This document shows, piece by piece, positions 9,601 to 16,178 of a DNA stretch of 21,019 nucleotides. Position numbers and translations under genes: made by a program. Where the stretch lies: assembly GCA_000969725.1 (NCBI GenBank), contig JXSR01S003649.1, one strand, 5' to 3'. The notes below the pieces were generated by a model that saw nothing but the letters and a program-made list of their open reading frames with translations, was not told the origin of the DNA and did not search any database. The stretch's first letter is position 1. Every line of letters starts with the position of its first letter. The DNA comes from Ophiothrix spiculata (lineage: Eukaryota; Echinodermata; Ophiuroidea; Amphilepidida; Ophiotrichidae).

Positions 9601-10023
9601 TTAAGCAATCATTAGCACACGAATTGTGAACGCTGGATATGCAACAGATATATTTTTTGAAGTACTTTAAGGCTGTTGGATAAAACAAAGCTCATGGAAA
9701 TAATTTAAAACATATTAAAACAGAAAAATTTCATCAAAAATAATTTGTTTGGCCATCACAAGTGTAGAAACAAGATTTTTATCAGTTTTCAAACTAGAAA
9801 CACTATTTTCACACACTTTTTGTTGCCGGCGACAAAATTAAAGTAGGTAAAGAATTGCAATTTTCTCCAATATTCCTCAAAATCATGGAAAACCACTTGT
9901 AGGTTATATTATTATAAACATGTTCTATCGATTCAAGTAACAACATATGCAGGTAAAAAATTAGTGGGAAGAATCTATAGGCCAATCCCTTTAATATTCC
10001 TGGTGTTATTTTCTTCACCAGTT

Positions 10024-10401
10024 ATGGCAATTCATCAATCTTACGTGACGTTTGGCCACTCATCAAAGATAGTAGATGTGGAAGGGGATGATGTAAGCTG
10101 GATGGATGTCACTAATGCAGCAAAAAAAATTGGAATAGTGCATGAAGTAATACTAAAAATATTTCAACATGGCTGGGTGGATGACTTTGTAGATGTTGAA
10201 ATTGGCGGACTTGTTCCACCTAAAGCAAAACTCAAAATGTTGATTGATTCTACGGAAAAGCTAGATATCATACATGTAGATGAAGTCCTTTCTGAAGAAC
10301 TGAAATCAGCTAATGATGAAAGTGAAGATTTGAAGTCTGATGAAGATGAGAAAGTGTGTGACGAAGGGAACTCTCGATCAAGATGGAGACAGTCTGATGA
10401 G
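10024..10401 (+). CDS. Gene C exon 1, ubiquitin/PB1-like domain and acidic linker
   Basis: ATG at 10024 opens MAIHQSYVTFGHSSK, chosen over upstream starts because the reading before it lies across a possible acceptor (CACCAG, 10014-10019). Residues 5-80 (YVTFG...VDVEG..VSWMDV...FQHGWVDDFVDVE...KAKLKML) look like a ubiquitin- or PB1-type beta-grasp domain of the kind found N-terminal in SAMD3-like proteins. From about 10270 an acidic linker follows (SEELKSANDESEDLKSDEDEK). The frame stops at 10402, but an alternative frame continues through two 24-base repeats to a stop at 10448-10450, so a one-base gain near 10365-10382 is likely. The donor is not identified. The next exon requires this one to end in phase 2. 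Confidence 0.6.
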
Positions 10402-10429
10402 TGAAGATGGAGACAGCCTGACGAGTGAG
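10382..10429 (+). repeat. Two 24-base tandem repeats in the acidic linker
   Basis: GATGGAGACAGTCTGATGAG plus GAA and a near-identical unit (three differences) at 10406-10429 encode DGDSLMSE and DGDSLTSE in the frame one base off from the gene C N-terminus. They suggest the acidic linker once extended through here. Confidence 0.75.
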
Positions 10430-10722
10430 GAAGTCAAATCAGCAGCGAAAGAAAAGTAGGAAGTTCTTGCAAAAAATGCAAAAAAAAAAAAAAAAATCCC
10501 TGTCTACTTCTCACAGGTTTTGTGAACTAAAGTTTGGGCTACAAAGTTTAATTTCTAGTGCTATGATTTCAGACAATATTCCAAAAGGGTGGGCTTATAA
10601 TCTGTAGCTGTGTTCAGATGTTAGCAAAAAGCTAATAATCAGCAAAGTCAGCACAGTGAGTCCAAGTGACCCTCGATCTGAACAATAGTCGTGGTAAGCT
10701 ATAATTAATGTATGATAATTAA

Positions 10723-11066
10723 AGCAATACGATTTTGATCAAAAATAGTTTACAGTAAAAACAGCATAAAATGGAAGAATGTGACTATCTTAAAGCATTT
10801 TCAAGTGTATTTTGTGAAACAACTTGTTTTGACATCAAAATATGGGTAAAATGCACGTGCATGCTTTCCTACACTAATACATGTGGAATTAAATTCGGGA
10901 TCCCGAATTTAATCCAACAAATGACTATAACAGAAAAAGTAAGCATCTTTGAACCAAATCGTTTGGATATTCATATCTACCAAAATCAAATCCAATAAGC
11001 CCAAAAAATCAACAAAAGTCATGGGTGGCAGGGGGCGCTTCATTTTTAACACCTTATAGTATTTTT
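10723..11066. mobile_element. AGCAATAC MITE, long copy with a 26-base palindrome
   Basis: Begins AGCAATACGATTTT after TTAA (10719-10722) and ends TTATAGTATTTTT before TTAA (11067-11070), 344 bases. It shares several internal blocks with the 192-base copy at 9409-9600 but carries about 150 more bases in the middle. That extra part includes a perfect 26-base palindrome at 10888-10913 centred on GGGATCCC. Non-coding. Confidence 0.75.
10888..10913. repeat. Perfect 26-base palindrome
   Basis: Two 13-base arms with no spacer, centred on a GGGATCCC core with AATTC/GAATT flanks. Pairing stops at the next base on each side. It lies within the long AGCAATAC MITE. Confidence 0.9.
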
Positions 11067-11435
11067 TTAACCTTTTGCAGACTGTTTACACCTGTATTTT
11101 TCCAGGAGTAACACTCTAAACATGACTGACAGGTGTTGATGCGCTATTCAGTTAAGGGCAATCTTTTACTTTCAAAAGCATGTTTGAGAATTACACAATC
11201 TGCTGTTTGTTATCTGATGACAAAAATGAGATTTGACCCAACTGTTTAGGAGATACAGGGCTTCAAAGATGTCTTTTGGTAGGCATTTTGAATTTATGCT
11301 AATTAGCCCATTTTCCAGTGTCTTATTTTGGCTAATTTTGGATATGTTCGGTGGGGCCTAATTAATAAAATAAAAAATAAAAAAATATGTTGCAATATGT
11401 TGTATGTTAACCTATAGGTTTACTGGACTATTAAG

Positions 11436-11700
11436 CAGTGGCATAGCCAGAGGGTTGTGTGGTGGGGGTGGACCCTTGTAGGGGTGTGTGGTGGTGGTGG
11501 ACCCTTGTTATCCCTTGTTTTGTTGTCGGGGAGCCAGGGAGGTCCACTCCCACCACCACCACCCCCCTCCCCCAACAACAAAACCCTCACCCCCCTTCCA
11601 CACCCCCAGCTACAATGACCTACTTTCGCCCCCTTAAGTAAATGTCAGCCCCTACCCTCTTTTGCCCCCTCCTAAATCAGAGACCATGGCTACACCACTG
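11436..11700. mobile_element. MITE with CAGTGGCATAGCC ends
   Basis: Left end CAGTGGCATAGCCA at 11436 pairs with right end TGGCTACACCACTG at 11700. Inside, GGTGGTGGTGGACCC on the left pairs with CCACCACCACC on the right, then C-rich sequence, so the element is G-rich then C-rich on this strand. Ends starting CAG suggest hAT or Tc1/mariner relatives. Flanks CTATTAAG and GCGTTAAG match at only five of eight bases, so a duplication is not proven. The right-end words recur in the element at 19162-19341. Confidence 0.6.
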
Positions 11701-11782
11701 GCGTTAAGGCATATCAGACAGAGCCATGACTGCTCGCATTAATTTCTTCAATGATTTTTATTTATCTATTTGATCATTGCAG

Positions 11783-11926
11783 AGTTTGGCCGTACCCATT
11801 CACTATCAAGGAAAAAATGTTTCCAAGTTCATTGTACAAGCAACTAATCAAAGAAGAAAAACTGACAAAGAATCAGCGGTTAAAGATGATGGAGTCTTTG
11901 TATGAGGAAGCACTGAAGTACACCTT
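11783..11926 (+). CDS. Gene C exon 2, SAMD3-like WPxPF segment
   Basis: Opens after TCATTGCAG and reads VWPYPFTIKEKMF, then a helical stretch ending KMMESLYEEALKYTL, with the last codon split TT|A at the GTAAGT donor. The pattern WPxPF...LYxxxxxYxxYP is the signature start of the SAMD3-like core as I recall it. Phase 2 at the end matches exon 3. No lesion. Confidence 0.75.
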
Positions 11927-12170
11927 GTAAGTATATCCCCCAGATTTGAATTGAGGAAGGCCATTGGACTTCGGAATGCATTGCGATTTATGCATCACAA
12001 AACAGCATTGAAATTCATGTATAAGATAAAACACACCGTTTTACTTGTGATCAACAGTACAGTTCCAGGGTATTGCTTGAGGACCACTTAGAACCATGTG
12101 ACTCGACCCTGGAATTAAAAATCTACAAATTCCATGTTCACCGTAGTCAAATTTGTTATGTCTGTTTCAG

Positions 12171-12264
12171 ATATCCTAATCCAAATCAGTATGACCAAAT
12201 GATTGCTGCACTGCTTACCAAATTTCCGTATCTTGGGCGAGGGATGGTAGGAAACGATGCAAGG
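12171..12264 (+). CDS. Gene C exon 3, SAMD3-like YPxxxQY segment
   Basis: After TCTGTTTCAG the exon completes a leucine codon and reads YPNPNQYDQMIAALLTKFPY, then LGRGMVGNDAR, ending phase 0 at AGG|GTAAGT. YPxxxQYxxMxxxLxxKFPxL continues the SAMD3-like core. Reading on past 12264 gives only intron. Confidence 0.75.
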
Positions 12265-12529
12265 GTAAGTGAGAGTGAACCAGGTTTCAAGTTGGGTATA
12301 ATTTCACGCGTGACAGACGGGGACAGGGACGGGACAAACGATGGAAGTTTTTTATTCAAAAGGTTACAAATCAAACATACGGGGACCTTTCTTTAAAAAT
12401 TATATAGATTGTGAAAGTTAACTCTTGATACTTACAAGTGAAAAACTTACAGTGGACCTGTGCGCATGAAATAATTTACAGCACCATGTAAACTATGTAC
12501 TAAAACTGAATATTAAAGAAAGATCTAGG

Positions 12530-12614
12530 ACCCCAATGGAAATAAGCTTCATTTAGAAGCTTTCTTGGGTTATCCTAATTGGCTCTCAGCCTAAAGAATT
12601 TCTTTCTTTCTTTG
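12530..12614 (+). mobile_element. Possible non-LTR retrotransposon 3' end
   Basis: CCCCAATGGAAATAAGCTTC, an AGAAGCTTTCTTGGGTTATCC stem and a short (TTTC)n tail at 12599-12613 recall the 3' ends of CR1-like LINEs in marine animals: a hairpin of AAGCTT...AAGCTT, GGGTTATCC, then a simple repeat. No reverse-transcriptase sequence is present upstream. Tentative. Confidence 0.4.
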
Positions 12615-12887
12615 ATCAATTTCAACAAACTAAAATTTTCTTGAAAGCTAATTAAATTTGCTATTTATCAAGTATAATTAAAATTGATAAACATAAGCAG
12701 ATTTCCTGTTAGAAAAAACCTCACACTTTAATTTGACTCACCCTACATAACTTGTATAATAATTTCAGACTAATCCCTTTTGGGAAATGTTTTAGTTAGG
12801 GAGTAGCTACAAATTCTTGCACAAAAAAATAATCAAAATCAATTGTGAGGTCGCTCTCTATTTCAGACCTCTACATAAACCTTTAAT

Positions 12888-13168
12888 ACTATACCTCATA
12901 TATATTTATTAGGCAACCATGAAATAAAAGATTTACCTATGATGCTTGTGACAGCATTTAGCCTACTTCCCTCATGTGCGTCGTAATACTCATGTGGGGA
13001 AAAAATGAAAAACTACCGCACCCCTACTATCGCACCCAATAACCATGTCACTCATAAGTTTAAAATTCATTGTGGTAGGTGATCAAGAACAATGGACGTT
13101 TTATAACATTTTTGTTGTCGTTGTTGTGTTTACATTTTACTTAGTGAAATATTTATGAGGTATAGTAA
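12888..13168. repeat. Inverted pair, ACTATACCTCAT ... ATGAGGTATAGT
   Basis: ACTATACCTCATATATATTTA near 12889 pairs with ATATTTATGAGGTATAGT at 13150-13167, about 280 bases apart. They may be the ends of a further MITE next to the hairpin at 13171; no target duplication is clear. Confidence 0.45.
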
Positions 13169-13170
13169 AA

Positions 13171-13335
13171 CAAATACAACATATATTATTTCGGGCAGTA
13201 TTGAAAATTCATGATCCCTCTGTGTTGGATCCATGTGACCACTTCCCTCCGTTTCGCGTTGGGAAGTAGTCACAGGAATCCAGCAACTCGGGATCAGCAA
13301 TTTTCAATACTTTCCTCTATACCATGTTGTATTTG
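13171..13335. repeat. Long foldback hairpin
   Basis: Arms of about 80 bases with a few mismatches fold around a small loop near 13252-13259 (CGTTTCGCG region). Paired blocks from the outside in are CAAATACAACAT with ATGTTGTATTTG, AGTATTGAAAATT with AATTTTCAATACT, ATGATCCC with GGGATCAG, TTGGATCC with GGAATCCAG, TGTGAC with GTCACA, and ACTTCCC with GGGAAGT. Probably a foldback or MITE-type element inside the intron of gene C. Confidence 0.75.
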
Positions 13336-13414
13336 CATAATACTGCATACATGTACATGTAACTATACCAATTATGTGTCCTGACTACTACTTGTGTTCT
13401 TTGTGTACATACAG

Positions 13415-13781
13415 GGTTTCTATAAAACTAAACTTTGTGAAAAGTTTAAAAATAATCGGAGACGTCATGAAAGTGACAGGGAAGAGGTGAAGCTAAAGAA
13501 AAGAAAGAAACCAGCAGGAGATGGAAAAGCAGGAAAGGAGAAAGAGATGAATGTGTGGGCAGTAAAAAACTTCAAACCGCAACCAACCCCAGGAGAGGAT
13601 GCAACAAGTATGTCAGTACTTACCAAACAGTTACAAGCTCAAGCTAAAACAGTATGATCCCTTGCTGACAAGAACAGGCATGGACAAGACTTTCTCACAG
13701 CGCAGGGTAGATGTTGTGGATGGAAAAACTTCAATCGCGGATCTTAAAAACAAGTACCCATTTTTGTTTTGTGCAGATGAG
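13415..13781 (+). pseudogene. Gene C exon 4, SAMD3-like GED...MxKTFxxRR segment, frameshifted
   Basis: Opens in phase 0 with GFYKTKLCEKFKNNRRRH, then a basic linker (KLKKRKKPAGDGKAGKEKE), WAVKNFKPQPTPGEDATSM and TKQLQAQAKT. That frame stops at 13656-13658. One base over, the family reading resumes with YDPLLTRTGMDKTFSQRRVD and NKYPFLFCADE, to a GAG|GTAAGG donor at 13782 (phase 0). GEDxxS, MxxTFxxRR and KYPFLF are the conserved markers of the SAMD3-like core. A one-base indel near 13640-13658 is needed, so this is a broken copy or an assembly error. The following exons of the family are not found downstream. Confidence 0.72.
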
Positions 13782-14778
13782 GTAAGGGCATGGGCCTTAG
13801 CCCCCCCCCCCCAAAAAAATTGTTTGTTTGTCCAAGTTTTTGCTGACAGTGTGCTTTATAAAACAGGTTTTTTTGTGTGTTTTTTTACAACTCTTATTTG
13901 ATGATTTTTCATACATAAATATAAAAATATTCACTGAGAAAGTCTTCAAACTGGAAAAATATGACACAAATTCAAAATTGACATGTACTGTATTTACCAG
14001 TGTAAAAGATCTCTTGAGAATTAGCAGTATATTGTTCTTGCAAGTTAAGTTTATTTATTTCAATTTTTTCATTCTTTATGTTGAGTTTCAAGTACATTTA
14101 TTTAAAAGAAATATTAAAAAAACCTACCTATCCACCCTGCCTTTTCAGGAGACTAAGTTATGTACAAACAAACAATATTTTTTTGTTGTGCATGATTTGA
14201 TACTGTGCCATAGATTTAGAATGTGGACTTCAAATTGGGCGTATTCTGGTAAACTCGGTTCCCGCCAAAATCAATTCCAGGTGCCGAGTTTAGATACTAG
14301 CGCGTGGAAACAAACCACACAAAGTGTACTTTATGCAACGGCTACGCCAACCTGCAGATAAAGCATGTTTGCGTGTTCGCGCATTATGACAAGATGCGAT
14401 GCGTCATCGGCAAAAACCTGAATGCCCAAATTTGTGTCTCCATGCTGGAATCAAAATGGCGCCTAGTCCGGAATCGCCACTCTAAATCTATGTCCTGTGT
14501 TAAAGAATTCAATTTGAAGTGATCAGGTTGTTCATATACACTGCTAGAACGTTGCTTAAAAAATGTTGCTAAAAGTGTATTTACAAATTGTTGAATAAAA
14601 TTTTATTCAACATATGCACAAATTTAAGTGTTGATAAAAAAATTCCAATACTCAACATTGGCGAACGCTGACATTGGGAATTATGGGAAAAAGTTATATA
14701 ATATTTACGCAACTGTTGAGCGATTTGCAGAACACGTGCTATTGATTATGCAACGTTGCCAGTTATAATTTCTGAAAG
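13782..14778. other. Non-coding stretch after gene C
   Basis: No family exon follows the donor at 13782. The stretch holds poly-C (13801-13812), a small TAAACTCGG/CCGAGTTTA inverted pair (14251-14295) and a perfect 22-base palindrome (14590-14611). A CACGTG box at 14733-14738 and a TATAATATTT stretch near 14698 precede the SAM exon. Confidence 0.5.
14590..14611. repeat. Perfect 22-base palindrome
   Basis: GTTGAATAAAA followed directly by its own reverse complement at 14590-14611. AT-rich centre; could be the middle of a foldback element. The word TGTTGA recurs around it (14629, 14714). Confidence 0.85.
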
Positions 14779-14826
14779 ATGGCGTCAACAATCGACGAAC
14801 TTCTCTGTGAATGGGGGCTCGAATAA
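14779..14826 (+). pseudogene. SAM domain first exon with a stop
   Basis: ATG at 14779 reads MASTIDELLCEWGLE and then TAA (14824-14826). Short N-terminus plus LLxxWGLxxY is the usual start of a SAM domain; the family tyrosine would fall exactly where TAA stands. No donor follows within the next bases. The start of exon E at 19917 has the same form (LLERWGL). A CACGTG box lies 46 bases upstream. It probably pairs with the SAM exon at 16032. Evidence is short, so this is tentative. Confidence 0.5.
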
Positions 14827-16031
14827 ATTTTAAACTCCAGAAAAAAAAATTAAAAAAATTCAGACCCACTAAAGGTTGTCAACTTTTTGTTAAGAGTTTG
14901 CAGTGATTTTAATTATATTTAAGGTGGGTTGACACGGGTTGACCTTATTTTTGACAGATTTAGCCATTTAACCAGGGGTAGAGCTAACTTGCACCATGGG
15001 GTCATAGACTTGTTGCTGATGATTATGAGCCTCAAAATTAACAATATGGAGTAAGAAGGGCTCAGTTGAGCCCTTCATTTGTATTGTTTTGGGCTTCACA
15101 AATTGGAAATTGGAGATTTTTGACCCCATGTTTTAAAACCTAGCACTACCCCTGCATTTAACTAAGATATAGAGAATTTCTGAAGACAAAATGCATTGAT
15201 CTTATAGGAAATGAGCCATGGAAAGCGAAGAACATGTTGGAGTTTCCATGATTGATAAGTGTTACACTTTTTGAGTTATGAACAATAATACCCAAACAAA
15301 AGTTTTGGGTATTTTCCTTCTCCCAAAAAATATCATGAACTGGTGGTTGAAATTACACCTTATCAAGCTTTGGGATCTCCTTTATATATACCATATATTT
15401 CCCCTCGATTGCCCGCTTTACTTTCGCTGTTTGAGCACAAACACTGCTAGCTTACACCCCCGGGCCAACCCACCTTGACCAATTTTATTTATACAGTTAA
15501 ACTGATTTTAAAATGGACTCCCCGATCGTCAATCTCTTGTAACACATGAAAAATTTTCAAAATCCGAGTTTTTGGTATCAGTATTTAATCGCCATATTTT
15601 TCAGATTATGTGGGTGAAATATTATGAAGGAATATTGTACCAAATGGAAGATATGGCCAAAAACATTGCTTATTGTATTATTGGGGCCCAGACATTAAAT
15701 TATACAGTTAAGAATAGGGCTTTGCTACACACATAATTGCTTCTAAAAATAGAACTACAACTCAGATGCAACTTTAACTTGGCAGACATATTTTGTGGCT
15801 GACATTGGTTCGTTCAATGTAAAAAAATAACATAGTAAAATAGGAAAGTCTACCTTTAATTGCAGGCCAAAAAGTTCTTTTGAACATTACCAAATTCTCC
15901 ATTGCTTTGCATTATTAAACTTTATTTGAACTTGGTGTGATCATAAATTAAATGTGATGCTGGCAAATTGGTTCAAATTTAGTGACAATGTAACTTACAA
16001 CATATTTCTGGTTTACTCTTTTTTTCCACAG
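14827..16031. other. Probable intron of the SAM gene
   Basis: No gene is seen. It contains the 556-base inverted-repeat element at 14921-15476 and AT-rich sequence with poly-A runs. It ends at a strong acceptor, a T-rich tract then CCACAG at 16026-16031. Confidence 0.5.
14921..15476. mobile_element. 556-base element with AAGGTGGGTTG ends
   Basis: Left end AAGGTGGGTTGACACGGGTT and right end (reverse complement) AAGGTGGGTTGGCCCGGGGG give about 11 perfect then several imperfect inverted bases. The inside has an own inverted pair (AGGGCTCAGTTGAGCCCT near 15056) and no transposase. No target duplication is clear. Likely a non-autonomous DNA transposon. Confidence 0.7.
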
Positions 16032-16141
16032 AAAATGGATTTGATATGGAATCATTGCAACTTCTGAGTGAGGAACTCATAGAACAACTCATCCCAAAAC
16101 TTGGGCAGAGATTGTAATTTCTTCAACGATGGAAACAACAT
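16032..16141 (+). pseudogene. SAM domain second exon with a stop
   Basis: After CCACAG the exon reads, in phase 1, NGFDMESLQLLSEELIEQLI then PKLGQRL, TAA, FLQRWKQH, to the CAT|GTGAGT donor at 16142 (phase 0). This is the second half of a SAM domain (helix 3 to helix 5: ...GxxLLxLxEEdLxxLiPKLGxRLkFL). The stop at 16115-16117 stands where most family members have lysine, so a single A-to-T change would explain it. SAM domains usually mediate protein self-association. It lies 37 bases before the gene D ATG, so it either belongs to a separate SAM gene or is an upstream exon of D; the gap is too short for a normal intron. Confidence 0.7.
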
Positions 16142-16178
16142 GTGAGTCCATTTCTTCAATTGTTGCACTAAGAATAAA

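Larger units (their letters stand above)
8108..10019. other. Intergenic stretch between genes A and C
   Basis: No gene is seen on either strand. It contains a SINE-like remnant (8655-8930), a 160-base TA-flanked MITE (9141-9300) and a 192-base TTAA-flanked MITE (9409-9600). The rest is AT-rich and unrecognised. TTTTCTTCACCAG at 10007-10019 is a possible splice acceptor or the promoter-proximal end of gene C. Confidence 0.55.
10402..11782. other. Gene C first intron, element-rich
   Basis: After the linker come an A17 run (10481-10497), the 344-base TTAA-flanked MITE (10723-11066) and the CAGTGGCATAGCC element (11436-11700). No further exon with domain character is seen. It ends at the acceptor GATCATTGCAG (11772-11782). 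Confidence 0.5.
12265..13414. other. Gene C third intron, with a foldback repeat and a LINE-like tail
   Basis: GTAAGT donor at 12265 and ACATACAG acceptor at 13407-13414, both phase 0. It contains a possible non-LTR retrotransposon 3' end (12530-12614), an inverted pair around 12889 and 13167, and a long hairpin (13171-13335). No exon is seen inside. Confidence 0.6.

Noticed and set aside
13828-14361. 177-residue open frame
   Set aside because: Begins inside the intron after the donor at 13782; low-complexity, AT-rich and without family motifs.
14304-14522. 72-residue open frame
   Set aside because: No domain or splice support.
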